Source: Hippophae tibetana (lineage: Eukaryota > Streptophyta > Magnoliopsida > Rosales > Elaeagnaceae). From it: a stretch of DNA of 64,000 bases. The stretch lies in assembly GCA_037013495.1 (NCBI GenBank), contig CM072809.1, positions 3,991,001 to 4,055,000 on the forward strand. The letters are read 5' to 3'. The notes below the pieces were generated by a model. It was not told the DNA's origin and made no database searches. It saw only the letters and a program-made list of their open reading frames with translations. The position numbers were made by a program, and so were the translations under genes. This document shows positions 34,445-47,835 of this stretch, piece after piece; the first letter of the stretch is position 1; each line of letters starts with the position of its first letter.

Positions 34445-36948
34445 ATTTCAAAGAAAGTTTAGATGGAAGGTGGAGGCAAGCAGGCAGCTATGGCCGGCAA
34501 AGAAGCTAGTTAGCTTAAGCTTCGTGTCATTATTAGTTCTTTAATTAATTTATTGCAAAAAATAGTTTAATTAATAATTTTTATAACATGTATCCCTGGC
34601 TAGCATGTGGAGTCAAATTAGATTGCAAAATTGAATGTATATTTCTTTTAATAATATAATATTTTTGTGATTCAATCGTTCGTATGAGGAAACGATTTAT
34701 TATTTTATATAATATATATATATATATAACATGTAATCACATATTCAAAATACATAAAAAAATTATATTATTATAAGGGTAAAAAGATATAATTACTATA
34801 TGGTTGAAGAATGTTTCATGAACATGCCAATTTATTGTTTAGAAACCTCAGTTACACGTTAATAAGTTACATAACGCTTTTTTTGTAGTTTTATTATTTG
34901 TACCATAACTTATTATCTTTTTGAATAGATGTTAAAAAAATAATTTGTGGCATTTAAAGTCAAATGTCATTGGCAAGGACAGACCTAGAAAATATGCTTT
35001 AAAGGGGCCAGATTATACGATGATATTTTCATATGTCCAATTATATGGTGAAAATTTTGGAATTATCTTACTCGCATGCATTTTTTTCTTATGTTCTTAT
35101 GTGTTAAAAACAAATTTTATTCAAAAATGAAATATTAATGTGCTTCAAGCAATAAAATTGTATTATTATCAAATGATGTTTATGTATGGTAATAAGACCA
35201 CTATTTTTTTTATTTTAATAAGTCAAATTTAAACCGCATCAATTAAGTTTTATAAAAAAAATATGTTAAGATATGACTAGTATGGTATGATCATTAAAAT
35301 TCAATACTTTAATGGTGATTTTAAAAAATTGATGTGAACAATCTATTTAAAAATATATATTTTTAATTGAATAGATTAATATAAAGTAATGATTATTAGA
35401 GAATATTGTATAAGATGATCCTCTTCAATGTTTCTATTTTTTATCCTCTTGTTGCTTTTAAATATGTGTTTAAAAATATTTTCATTTTGTAATAAGTACA
35501 AAAGTCATTGAAGCTCCAACCATTAAGAAGACAAACGACCATCAAAATGATCGACAAAATAAACATGTTATGTCTCTAACAAAAGTTTTGTCATTTGAAT
35601 ATTGTATGTATGTATCAAAAAATCGTATTTAAATAAGTTTTATTTTTAAATATATGTTAAATTTTTATTATATATTAACTGTGAGTCAAAATTAAAATGT
35701 GATTTAAAAAGTGTTAAAAATGAAAACTTATATTATTATTACGCTACTGTTACTACTAGTAAACAATTTTTTTGCAAAAAAGTGAAACAAGTTATATCTC
35801 GATGCAGCCTATTATATAGATTTATCTCTAGTAATTGTAACTCCAACAATTCTAAGGATAGATGGCCATTAGAGTACCAAAAAATTAGGCTATGTTTTTA
35901 AGAAATTTTGTAGACCGAAGATAATATTTTGTTTTCTTTATTTAATAAAAAAAGATAATTTTAATGTCTTTTATAAAGAAAAAAAATACTAAATTCCATT
36001 TTTTGTATTAAATAATAAATTATTATATGGGTAGAATCTGAATTTTGATCTATGATGACAGAAGTAAGAGTAATATCACTTGCATTACAACTCAATAAAA
36101 AAGATTTTTTTTTTAAATTACTGTATTGCGTACGCTTTAATTGTTTGAAATCTAGACACCAATTTTTTTCGGCTAAATAATCTAGCCGCCAAGTTAATAT
36201 GGTTTGATTTATACCAGTTGATAAAAGGGTGTGCTAAAATATAATTGAACTTGCTTTTAATTTCACTTTCAAATATATTGCTAATAGGCCATGAAGCATT
36301 TTATATATATATATTGCATGCATAAGTAGTGAACTTAATTAGTAGTGAACTTAATTGCTAATCGCCACCATATGTTGAAATATATCACGATGTTATTTAT
36401 AAAATTATAAATAAATTATATGCATAAAATTGATACGTGTTTTCTCAATTTTCTTTTGTAAGTTTTTATTACTTAAAAATACCATATGAAATTAATAATT
36501 TAAATATATTTATATTCAAATGATATATATATATATATAACATCTTTTTTAATAAATAAATAAATAATATTTTTTTTAAGAAAAAAATATAAAAAATTAG
36601 CAGAGATTTGTTCTTTCTTTACAAATATTTCTAGCGTTCGAAAAAAATGTCTCTAATAACACTAAGATTAATATATTGTTTGGAGATAATTTTCTGATTA
36701 GAGATTTTAATGATTTTTAGAGAGAAGTAGAAAATATGGACAAATGAATAAATCTTGTATTCTCTTCATTTAAAGTGTATATATATGTATGACATCCTAC
36801 GCACATGACAAGTTACGCATAAGCGACATGTATATATGGTTACATATGTAATAAAATTGCACATGAACTAGTTTAAATATAAAGAAGACCGCTACAAGTG
36901 TTACACACAAATAAAGAGATATCGTTATATGCAGGTCGCTCACGAAGA

Positions 36949-37106
36949 GTGAAAACCTTGATCACGTCAAGATACCATAGTTTTCACTAGGTCTTGACAT
37001 CCAAGACCTTGTACTTTGATAACGAGGTATTTTTGTCGACTAGGTTGTACACTTTAACAGATCTGGTCTCAGATCATTTGTTCAGCCAATCCTATATCCT
37101 CGTTAT
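36949..37106. other. Cluster of nested inverted repeats, unknown nature
   Basis: Four perfect inverted repeats within 158 bp. gtgaaaac/gttttcac (36949-36956, 36980-36987) encloses cttga/tcaag (36957-36961, 36967-36971). aggtcttg/caagacct is at 36989-36996 and 37002-37009. ataacgagg/cctcgttat (37019-37027, 37098-37106) encloses gatctg/cagatc (37060-37065, 37070-37075). The block is GC-richer than its surroundings. No open frame or known family recognised. Confidence 0.6.
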
Positions 37107-40100
37107 ACCCTAATGGAATACCTGTACTTATTAGATCGCATGTCTGTTACATATTTAATACCAAACAAATATATTTTAAAAATAATCTCACTTAATAATA
37201 ACTTTAACTTTTACATTGACTTATTTTTTTTCTAAATTATTAAAATAACTTTAAAATTATAAAATAAGATTTATTTATTCCTTGTATTTATTATAGTTTA
37301 AAATAAAAATCTATTATAAGTGAAGAAATACATAGAAATTAAAAATTTATTTAAAGTAAAATAACCATAAAATTTATCTAATATTATTGATTTTTGTATT
37401 AAATCAGGAAATCATATCATTTACTATCTCTGTTATTTTTTTAAAAATAATTTTAGTATTTATTAAATAATTTTTCTATTGTTACTGAAATTTATTCATT
37501 AAAAAAATAATTAATCAATTACATTATTGAGAAAAAATTACTTTTTGACAAAAAATTATGAAAAATTTCAAGTTTACTTTTGATTTACTTAACATTTATA
37601 TAGTTAAAAATTTAATTTTCATTCAATAAATAAATTACGTATTTATAATAATTAGGAAAATTCTTATAAAATGAGATACGATATATTTTAAATATTTTTC
37701 AAATTTTATAAATTAGTTTAATTTTAGATTTAAAGTTCTATTTTTATCATTATATTTGGAGCTATATGTCATTAATTTTAATTAAAATTTGTCTTTAATA
37801 TTTTTAGAAAATAAAAAATAATAAATAAATAAAATAATATTTTTAAAATTTATCACAACCAAACAGTACTCTTATTGAATGAGATCTAATTAATGAATTT
37901 AAAATTGAATAGATCTAAATAATTATAATTTTATTTTAACATAATCCAATTAGATATCATTCAATGTAAAATGATGGACTAAATTTTTTTAAATGTAAAA
38001 ATATATAATATACGGCTATTTTTTGTGTATAAGTTTTATGAAGAGTTATTTTTAATGTTTTCTTAAAAAATTAAAAATTAACAACTTCATTACATGTGAT
38101 CATTTAAAATAAGTAATAAAATATTGATTTATTGTATGCATTTCAAGAAATATCAAAAACAATAAACATTTTAAAAAAATAACAAAGATAGTACATGATA
38201 CGATTTATTATTTTTATGGTTATTTTTAAAATTTTAATTTCTATATATTTTTTCACTTATTATATTAAATAAATATGTTTTATTTTATAATCTTCAAATG
38301 TTGTTTTAATAATTTAAAAAAATTGAAAGAGTAAGTGGATAAAAAATTTAATGACATTAATAACTGTGATTATTTTTATTATTACGTTTAATTTTAGTAT
38401 CATTAGAGATATTTGTGAAGAAAAGATAAATTTTAAGGGGCATTCTTGATAGTTTTTCTTAAAAAATTGTGTAACTATTACTTATTGTAATATCTGTTAA
38501 TGATAAATATTTTTGAAAATTCCGTATCTTTCCGGATATTAATTTTTTTTTAGAAAAATTGAGTACATTAATGAAAAAACTAAAACCTGAAATGCATCAT
38601 TCAAATTTTCTGGTTGTAAATGTGATACCATCTCAATCAACGCGTTAATATTTGATTAGAATTAGTAGAGATAAGATGAAGTTGACAGATTCTATTGATA
38701 ACGGGTTACTTGTTTGGTAACAAGGGGATTGAGATTGTTTCTACATAATTGTAATAAATAATAATTTTAAACCATTAATTTGTATATTATAATATGTTGG
38801 TGCATTTTATGTAATATGTTATTAAAAGTTATATTTTAATACTTTATTTATGTTATTATATCTATTTTAATTAATTTTAATAATATTTAATTATTGTTTA
38901 TTAAAGTTTGTCACATATATTCACAAAAATATTTGTGAAAATTAAAAAAAATTACTATTGTATTTCCTATAAAATAATACTTATTTATAATCGATACAAC
39001 AAAAGTTTATGAAATAAAATTTTACCTTATAATTAATTATAATTTTGTGTCATTATTTTTGAATAAAATTTCTATTAATGAAAAAGTTGTGATAATAACA
39101 TTTAAAAAAAAAAGGTGTCATATATGCTTCTTAGATTATGTTATTTATATCAATTAGTTACTTAGATTATAAATACTATCATTTAGTTATTTAATTTTTG
39201 AAAAATAGGTTAATTGATGAAAAATTATATATTTTTTAATTTTTATATTAAAATATTATTTTAATAATTATTATTAAAATAATAATTTTTTTATAAAATA
39301 ATAAATTAAATGTCATTACTTTTAATCTAAGAAATTAAAACACATTATCTAATATAAGTAATCTTTCCAATCATGTTAAAAGATACCACTGCTTAAATGG
39401 AGATATTTAATTATTTTTTGAATAACATGAAAGATATCAATATATTATCATTATTACAACCGATTAATTTTAATTATTATATCATACATGAACAAATATC
39501 CAACGGCCTTCATTAATTATAAATATCCAATGGCCTTCATTAATTAGAGAATTTGTCCGTCCTACGGTAGGATACTGTTGTAAGAGGGGGAGATGAATTA
39601 CATATCATGAAATTGTTTATTATTTTTAGAATATATATAATATAAATATTTTTTTTAAATGTAATAATATACTTTATATAATCATAATTAATATTAATGT
39701 AATTAATCAGAATGATAGAAAATGTTTATTTTGAGATAGACTGTGATAAAATTAACCAAGTAAGATCACGCCATTACCTTAATGATTGATAAAACAAACA
39801 AAATGAAGAGGATTGTTGTACACATACAATTATTTATTAAATATAAAATTGATATATAAGATGGTATATAAAATAATTACAAAATCATTTTTAATTAAAA
39901 TGACCAATTAAATTTAACATGCCAATTATTGCATGTATAAAATGACAAAAATGGATTTGATATCTTGGTATCAAAAGTTATTATCTTTCTTAGTATAATA
40001 ATGATTTTCTTATTTACTTTAAGCTACAATAATAATCAAATTTTATGTTTTAAATTAAAATTTTATAATATATTTGATACATGTTATATAAATTATTTCA

Positions 40101-43100
40101 TCTAGAATATTTGATATTATAATAGTATCTATGTTTTATAAAAGGGATGCATATATATGCTCACATATTTTATAACAATATACTAATAGTCTTTGGATTT
40201 AATATTAGGTATAATAATGATTTAAATTAAAAATTTAATTAAAAATTTCAATAAATTTATTTATAAAAGTGTTTCTCACAAGCGAACTATTTCTCAATCT
40301 TTTACCCACTATTTTTTCTTTAGTTTTGTATATAAATATTACGTCACATATTTCATCTTGTATCATTAAAGTATATCGTCCATATGACTTATTACATAAA
40401 ATATATATCCATTGATTTACTATGTTATCTAATATGTCTTTTGTTGTCTCCTAGTTTTTCTCATGCTCTTTAATGTTTATTTTTTACATGTTTTTTCTTG
40501 ATTTACATGCATTGTTATAACTAGACTAATATATTTAATTGTTTTTTTTATTGGTTTGGGTTGTTCACACTTTCTAAGCATGTTTATTGTTTATGATTTT
40601 AGAACTTGAGTATTCTCTCTTACTTAGATGTTATAGTAAGAAACATTTTATTATAAAATCACTAATAATCTATATAGTTTTTCTTACAAAACCATAATTT
40701 TTAATATAATTCGATTTCTTTTGGGTCTTTCAAGACTTTTTTTAACTTTTCATGATTTTGTTTGGTTTTGAGATTAAATTATTTTTTTGTTAATCATGTT
40801 TCATGAAAAAAAATTGATTCTTTATTTATTTTAAAGACAATCTTTTCTTAATATTTTTTCATGTATATGATATATGTTAAAATTTTCAATTAAATTTTAA
40901 TTTTAAATCACTAATATATTTGAACGTAATGATTACTAATATATTATTATAAAAATACGAATATATAGTATATTTATTGGAAAAAAATTTATCGTGAAAT
41001 GAAATATGTCAATAAATATCAAATCTTATGATAGGAGTATGAGTCTTGATTATGAAAATATGAATCTATATTTTTCATTTAATTCTCACTTATTCTAAGA
41101 CTAAGACTTAAGCACAGGAACGAGGTGGACGGTCTTGTCAAAATGGAGGGAAAAAGGTAGTTAAGTTTTGTGTTTTTGCATGCATTGACATATATAATGC
41201 CATGGAAACGAAAATAAAACCATATATGTATAAAAGGCCATAGCTTTGCCCCGATAATTCATCAATTATTATTATTGTTATTATGATTATAACACACAAT
41301 ATATCATCATATAATATAAAATGAAATTAGATGGAGGAAAAAAATTAAATTTAATAAAATCATAATTTAAAGTTGTTTTTAACTTTTTTTTTTCCAACTA
41401 AGTATATGTCGACGGCAACAATTCATCTGTACCAATGTACTGTGACACCTATTACCACACCATGATACAATGACAACACATGAAAATTTGACTTATATAT
41501 AAAAAATAAAAAATAAAAAATAATTTTAAATTGATGAACTTACCAATAATGGAAGTACCCTTTACTATCATTATTGCAAATTAACAACCAAATTCAATCA
41601 AACCAAAAACATCTTATTTAACAAAATTCCACAAATGTCTCCAACAAGAGAGGTTTTTTTTAATGATAATTAAAGAATGAGAAAATTTTGTGAAAATAAA
41701 ATAAAATTGAGAGCATGTGGCTGCTATGAATGAACTCTATATATGACACCATGACAGGACATATATACATAAAGAACATTAAACAATAAAATGAATTTTT
41801 CTTTGAACTTATTAATTTAAACCTTTGCATGTGGCTTGTGAACTGTGTGCTATTCACCATTAAACTAGCTACTATATAAAGTTTTTCTTTGTTTTAAAAG
41901 AACCATAGCACCGAAGCATAGTTTGGAATCTTGCGAATCACTCTCTCTCCCTAATTCTCTCTCATTTTTCTTTTTAATCTAAAGAAAATGCGTGTACTTG
42001 TTTGACATGAGTACAGCATCAAATCGTGTTTTACAACTTTTTTTTTTCTAGTATAAAAGCAAAATTTGCATTACATATGGAATAATTTAATTTAATTTTC
42101 CATAATTTCTTAACATGTTATCAAAGTATCAAAGTGACGTTGAACATAAACCATTCTAATTCTAGTCTACTCTCTTCCTAATAATCATGTCTTTTAATTA
42201 TGCCAAAATAAAAAATCAAAAAAATAATTTGTTATTTTATTATTATCACGTTTTTACTTTCATATATTTTTTAGATGTTATCTTAATTAAAAAAAAATAT
42301 TAATTTGATATAATTTATTATTTAATTAAAAACTTTTCGTATGTAAAGCAACGTATATGTGTGATATTTAAAATATATATTTTTATAATCAATTAATTAA
42401 ATAATATTCAAAAATTATTTTAAGATAATTAATTAATTAATTGATATTTAAAATATATTTTTAAATAAATAAATAATTAATTATTTAAAAATACATTTTA
42501 AATATTGCACTTATATTAGTACACGTATAAAAATCTTTAGTTAAATAAAAAATTATATTAAATTAATACGGGTAACATACTTCAAATATATGGTTAAAAA
42601 AGTATATAAAAAATAGAATCATGTTAAGGCTGCAAATCCTCTAAAAAAAAATCAACAATTCACCATTACCGTCGTCAACATAGTTATTTATCCTTGCCAT
42701 GACGTTCTTGTCAAGTAGTACAATTATCTATCACTTAAAAATTTGATCACAAGCCAAATATGTTGTTTTGATGCATGATTTATTTATTTATTGGCAAATT
42801 TCTCTACTTTCATTTGGTTCAAATTGGTATATTTATGTTCAAAATCTCTTATTGTCTGAGACTTATTTTTGGTTATTTTATGTTAGAGGAAATTAATTAT
42901 TGGTTTTAATTGAAGTTTATTCTGTCACTTTTAATTTTATTTGTGCCCAAAAAAATATTAAGTTCTATGTTTATCTTTGAATTCTAAGTGAGTTTTGCTC
43001 TGTATGTCTTTCAACTCGTAAGAATTTTTTAATGTCTTTATTAACTCTATGGGTCTCTAGTTCATCGTTTGTTTCCACTCAAGAGTTGTGTATTCTTTAT

Positions 43101-43147
43101 GACCATTACTCCAATTAATTAACAATGATAGTCTTCAACAAGAAAGT

Positions 43148-43429
43148 TGTAGAAAAAACAAGAAATAACTCTACACAAAAGAGTTCTCTAGTTTGTATTA
43201 TTTTCTTCATGTTTTCATTACAATTGTATAGCTATTTATAAGGAAATTTTATTCCTTCAATTACTCTTTAAATTAAGCATTCCTTGATTTACTCCTTGAA
43301 TTAAGGATTCCTTGTTTTACTCCTTGAATTAAGGATTCCTTCTTTTACTCCTTGAATTAAGCTCCTTGTTTTATTCCTTGAATTAAGGTCCTTGTGTTTA
43401 TTCTTTGAATTAAGAACTAATATCCAATA
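43148..43429 (-). repeat. 3' LTR of Copia element 3
   Basis: 282 bp, differing from the 5' LTR at two positions only. Same internal short tandem repeat. Confidence 0.92.
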
Positions 43430-43436
43430 CTCCCCC

Positions 43437-46400
43437 TCAAGCTGGATCCAGAAGATTTATGGATCCAAGCTTGGACAAAAGTCGTTGAAATTGATGAGAA
43501 GCCAAGGGCTTGGTGAAGATGTCAGCCAGTTGGTCGAAGCTTCTTGTATAATGTGTCTGAATCACCTGTGATTGAACTTGTTCACGAACGTAATGACAAT
43601 CAACTTCAATGTGTTTCGTCCTCTCGTGAAACACTGGGTTTGATGCTATATGCATAGCTGCCTGATTGTCGCAAAATAAGGACATAGGAAGAGTTGTAGG
43701 AACACCTAAATCACACAGAAGACCTTTAAGCCATATCAACTCACACGCAGTTGAAGCCATTGCACGATATTCTGCTTCGGCACTTGATCTGGCAATGACA
43801 GTTTGCTTCTTACTCTTCCATGTGACCAAGTTTCCACCGACAAATGTACAGTAGCCAGTGGTGGACTTGCGATCAATTGCATTCCCTGCCCAATCAGCAT
43901 CACAATACCCCATGATTTGTGTGTTGTCATTCTTCTTCATGATAATACCACGACCCACTGATCCTTTTAAGTAGCGTAAGATCCTTTTAACAAGGGTCAA
44001 ATGCTCAAGTGTTGGGGAGTGCATGAATTGGCTCACAATACTTACAGAATATGTGATGTCAGGTCTGGTGATTGTTAGGTAGATCAACTTACCAACCAGT
44101 CGTTGGTAATAACTTATATCCCTGAGTGGCGTGCCCTTCAAGCTAGGTTTGAGCTTGCTGTCAAGAGGGGTAATGGCTGGTTTAGCATCGCTCATGTTAG
44201 CTTCCTTAAGCAAATCTAGGACATATTTCCTTTGGTTAAGAAAGAGTCCCTTGTGCGAGGTTGCCATTTCTATACCAAGAAAGTACTTCAATATCCCAAG
44301 GTCTTTAATTGCAAACCTTTGTCTGAGGGACTGTTTGAGGTTGAAAATCTCGTCAGCATTATCACCTGTAATTATCAGATCATCTACATAAATCAGCACA
44401 ACCAATTTGCCCATAGCTCCTGTGCGAACAAATAGTGAGGAATCGGCATTGCTGCTTTTGAAACCAACACTAGTGAGAACTGAGCTTAGCTTGGCATACC
44501 AAGCTCGTGGGGACTGTTTCAAACCATAAATGGATTTGTGCAATTTGCACACTAAATCCAGTTCATTGCTTTGAGGATGCCCAGGTGGCAATTTCATATA
44601 GACTTCTTCTTTGAGATCACCATGCAAGAATGCATTCTTCACATCCATTTGGTACATGGACCACCCCTTGTTTACAGCCACAGACAGTAACACTCTTACT
44701 GTGTTCATTTTTGCAACAGGTGCAAATGTTTCTTTGTAATCCACCTCGAATGTTTGAGTGAATCCCCGAGCCACCAATCTTGCTTTATACCTCTCAATTG
44801 ATCCATCTGACTTGAATTTGAGCTTATAGATCCATTTGCAACCCACAACTTTCTTGCCTTTTGGAAGTTTGGTGATGCTCCATGTGTTGTGTTGATCTAG
44901 GGCTTTAAGTTCTTCTTGCATGGCTTCCTTCCACACCTCTTGGCTGTTGGCCTCATGAAAGTTTTGAGGCTCACTGTAACTCGATATAGTGCTGAGGAAT
45001 GCGGCATGGGTTGGTGTCACTCTCTTATATGACACATAATTTGAGATGGGATGTGTGGGTTTGTAGGTGACAAAGTCTTGAAGTCTTGTGGGAGGTTGCC
45101 TAACACGCATTGGATTACGTCGTGGAGCAGAAGGAGTTATCTCACACTCGTTCACATCTTGTACCATATTGTGAGGATCATCTTGATTATCACCATCTTC
45201 ATGCAGTGTACCATTAAGACGAGGCCCTTCATTGTTATTTTCAGTGAGAGATGCATCAATGTTGACATAGCTGGGATCTTGTTGTTGTGGAGCCTTAAGT
45301 TCGATTCTTGGTAATGGAAACACATCCAAGATGTCATCCCCTTGACTTGTGATTTCATGTGACTTGCTAAAAAAAGGGTTAGTTTCATAAAATCGAACAT
45401 CTTTAGACACAATTAATCTCCTAAGTTGGGGATCATAACACTTATATCCCTTTTGTGTAGATGAATAACCAAGAAAAATACATTTAACAGCTCTAGGATC
45501 CAATTTATCTCGATGATGAGATTGAATATGTACAAAACAGATGCAACCAAAGACTCTAAGGTGTGAAAGGTTAATTTTCCTTCCTTTCATGACCTCTAGA
45601 GGAGACTTGAAATCCAAGACTCGACTGGGTAATCTATTGATGATGTAAGCAGCTGCCATAACCCCTTGGGACCAGAATCTCTTTGGTACATTCATTTGTA
45701 GCATTAATGCTCTAGTTTTTTCAAGTAAGTCCCGGTTTTTGCGTTCAGCTACACCATTTTGTTGAGGTGTGCCAACACAACTTGTTTGATGCATAATGCC
45801 ATGAATGCTCAAATATTGTTTCATGATATGGGACATGTATTCGGTGCCATTGTCAGACCTTAAGGTTTGAATTTTAGAAGAAAAGTGATTTTTAACAAGA
45901 TTATGAAAGTCCTTAAATACTTCCATAACTTCATTTTTAGACTTTAAAAGATATAACCATGTGACTCGAGAGAAATCATCAACAAAAATCACAAAATACT
46001 TATAACCATCAAAAGATTCATTAATTGGTCCCCATACATCTGAATGAACTAGTTCAAAACACTTACTAGCCCTAGACAAGGAAGAATTAAAAGGCAATCT
46101 AGTGGCCTTAGACAAGTGGCAAGTTTCACATGCAATTTCATCATTTCCTAAGTTTGGAAATAAAGTTGACAAAATTGGTAGAGAAGGGTGAGCTAAACGT
46201 TGATGCCACAATTGATTATCTTGGATAGGATTAAACTTAGCTTGAAACCCTCTAGGATTGCTCTTGGATATGTAATAGAGACCATCTAAGTAAAACCCTT
46301 CACCAATCGTCTTTTTGGTGACACAATCCTGAAAAATGACATTGTGAGGAGAAAAAATGGCTAAGCAATTCAAGGTATTTGTGATTTTTCCTACAGACAG

Positions 46401-47768
46401 AAGTTGGAAAGGAAAGGAAGGTACATATAAAACTACCGACTCGATTTCATCTGACATTAATTTTATTTTTTCCTTTCCTAAAACCTTTACATTCTCACCA
46501 TTTGCAATTGAAACTTGAGAAGGATTTGCTAATTTTTCAAACTTATGAGACTTTGACACATGGTTTGTCATATGATCTGTGGCACCTGAATCTACAACCC
46601 AAAAATCATGCAACATATTTATTTTAAGAGCAGTTTTAAAGGCTTTTATGATACCTTGCATGTCCTCTTGTGGTATGAGTTTTGTATCTGCCAAGAAGCC
46701 CGCAAACTTGCCTAGCAATGCTGTCGAGTTTCCTTCTTCTATGCTATCCACACAGTCAATTCTAGCTCCTCTTGTCTTGCTTTGAAGATACAACATAAAC
46801 TCATTCATGAGTTCAGCTGGATTCGCTGTGAAGTTCTTGAATGGATCAGACCCATTAGAGGTAGAGGCAAAAACATGATTAGCACGGAGTCCAGTACGAT
46901 TCATTTTCTGTAAACTCTTATCCTTTATAAAATCAGGTTTTAATTCTGGATGTAGAATCCAACATGTGTCCTTAACATGGCCCGTATGGTTGCAATGTTG
47001 ACACTTCAAGTTTGGATGCTTCCCTTTGTACTTCCTCTCGTTGGTTAGATAGGCTCTTGCCTCAGGTGAATTAGCCATTGTATCCTTGTTCATGACTTTC
47101 CTTCTTACTTCTTCACGTTGAATTGTCGCACATACATTGGTGAAGGAAGGAAGTTCTGTATTCATGAGTATATGGCATCGTATATCTTCATATGTTGAAT
47201 CCAGACTGGACAAAAGTTGAAATATCTTATCTTCTTCTGCTCTCTTTCGTAGCAGAGCTACATCGGTTGTATGAGGACGATATATTTCCAACTCATTCCA
47301 CATGCTTTTCATGCTTCCTAAGAGTTGTACAAAAGGCTTGCCATCTTGTTGCAGATCTGAGATGTCTTTCTTTAATTGAAAAACTCGTGCAGCATTATTT
47401 TGACTGCCATACATTTCCTTGACCGTCTCCCATAGTTGGTATGCAGATTCAGAGTAACTGAATATTTCAGCTAATTTACGTTCCATGGAATTTAGGAGCC
47501 ATGACATAACGAGCTGATCCTTACTAAGCCAGGATTCATAGGTTGGTGATGAAACATCAGGTACTTCGATGCTTCCATTTATGAACCCCAACTTGGACTT
47601 TCCACCTAGAGCCAGAGACACTGCTCTTGACCAAGGCAAGTAATTAAACTCATTCAACAAGATTGAGCTTAATCTTTGATTTGGGTTGACATCCACCTCA
47701 TGCATATTCATGAAGGAAAGCACTGATGAACTTTCAGCTTCTGATCCTAGCGGCTTGTCTTCAGCCAT
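43437..47768 (-). CDS. Gag-pol polyprotein of Copia element 3
   Basis: A single frame of 1443 codons. I chose Met at 47768 (MAEDKPLGSE...) because the frame upstream runs into the primer-binding site and LTR. In order: gag (1 to about 250), zinc knuckle CQHCNHTGHVKDTC (C256, C259, H264, C269), protease VVDSGATDHM (about 391-400), integrase zinc-binding region (H522, H527, C547, C550) and D,D35E core (D577, D639, E675), reverse transcriptase with YVDD (1127-1130), and RNase H (GYCDADW near 1287, SSAEAEYRA near 1328, FCDNQAA near 1365). The domain order protease-integrase-RT-RNase H is that of Ty1/copia. As in many plant Copia elements, gag and pol share one frame. It functions only in the element's own replication and has no host role. 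Confidence 0.95.
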   Translation of the reverse strand: MAEDKPLGSEAESSSVLSFMNMHEVDVNPNQRLSSILLNEFNYLPWSRAVSLALGGKSKLGFINGSIEVPDVSSPTYESWLSKDQLVMSWLLNSMERKLAEIFSYSESAYQLWETVKEMYGSQNNAARVFQLKKDISDLQQDGKPFVQLLGSMKSMWNELEIYRPHTTDVALLRKRAEEDKIFQLLSSLDSTYEDIRCHILMNTELPSFTNVCATIQREEVRRKVMNKDTMANSPEARAYLTNERKYKGKHPNLKCQHCNHTGHVKDTCWILHPELKPDFIKDKSLQKMNRTGLRANHVFASTSNGSDPFKNFTANPAELMNEFMLYLQSKTRGARIDCVDSIEEGNSTALLGKFAGFLADTKLIPQEDMQGIIKAFKTALKINMLHDFWVVDSGATDHMTNHVSKSHKFEKLANPSQVSIANGENVKVLGKEKIKLMSDEIESVVLYVPSFPFQLLSVGKITNTLNCLAIFSPHNVIFQDCVTKKTIGEGFYLDGLYYISKSNPRGFQAKFNPIQDNQLWHQRLAHPSLPILSTLFPNLGNDEIACETCHLSKATRLPFNSSLSRASKCFELVHSDVWGPINESFDGYKYFVIFVDDFSRVTWLYLLKSKNEVMEVFKDFHNLVKNHFSSKIQTLRSDNGTEYMSHIMKQYLSIHGIMHQTSCVGTPQQNGVAERKNRDLLEKTRALMLQMNVPKRFWSQGVMAAAYIINRLPSRVLDFKSPLEVMKGRKINLSHLRVFGCICFVHIQSHHRDKLDPRAVKCIFLGYSSTQKGYKCYDPQLRRLIVSKDVRFYETNPFFSKSHEITSQGDDILDVFPLPRIELKAPQQQDPSYVNIDASLTENNNEGPRLNGTLHEDGDNQDDPHNMVQDVNECEITPSAPRRNPMRVRQPPTRLQDFVTYKPTHPISNYVSYKRVTPTHAAFLSTISSYSEPQNFHEANSQEVWKEAMQEELKALDQHNTWSITKLPKGKKVVGCKWIYKLKFKSDGSIERYKARLVARGFTQTFEVDYKETFAPVAKMNTVRVLLSVAVNKGWSMYQMDVKNAFLHGDLKEEVYMKLPPGHPQSNELDLVCKLHKSIYGLKQSPRAWYAKLSSVLTSVGFKSSNADSSLFVRTGAMGKLVVLIYVDDLIITGDNADEIFNLKQSLRQRFAIKDLGILKYFLGIEMATSHKGLFLNQRKYVLDLLKEANMSDAKPAITPLDSKLKPSLKGTPLRDISYYQRLVGKLIYLTITRPDITYSVSIVSQFMHSPTLEHLTLVKRILRYLKGSVGRGIIMKKNDNTQIMGYCDADWAGNAIDRKSTTGYCTFVGGNLVTWKSKKQTVIARSSAEAEYRAMASTACELIWLKGLLCDLGVPTTLPMSLFCDNQAAMHIASNPVFHERTKHIEVDCHYVREQVQSQVIQTHYTRSFDQLADIFTKPLASHQFQRLLSKLGSINLLDPA

Positions 47769-47835
47769 TTCAAAGATTGAAGATGCTAAGATATTAATAA
47801 AGCAGAAGCAAGTTAATTTTCCTGCTTTGATACCA

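Larger units (their letters stand above)
29560..43142. other. Large AT-rich region without recognisable genes (about 13.6 kb)
   Basis: I find no coding exon, tRNA or transposon end here on either strand. Scattered features are (TA)n tracts near 34711-34729 and 36522-36539, a (GA)n tract at 34419-34444, a less AT-rich patch at about 31290-31520, a 27-bp direct repeat near 39497-39547, an inverted-repeat cluster at 36949-37106, and promoter-like patches near 41227 and 41873. Old, decayed transposons are likely but cannot be named by eye. Confidence 0.6.

Noticed and set aside
34191-34544. 117-codon frame containing a REREREREF stretch
   Set aside because: The charged run is the (GA)n microsatellite. 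No family similarity, and the rest looks like translated AT-rich DNA.
43237-43420. CRISPR-like direct repeats (ccttgaattaaggattcc)
   Set aside because: Tandem repeats without unique spacers, inside a retrotransposon LTR in a plant genome.
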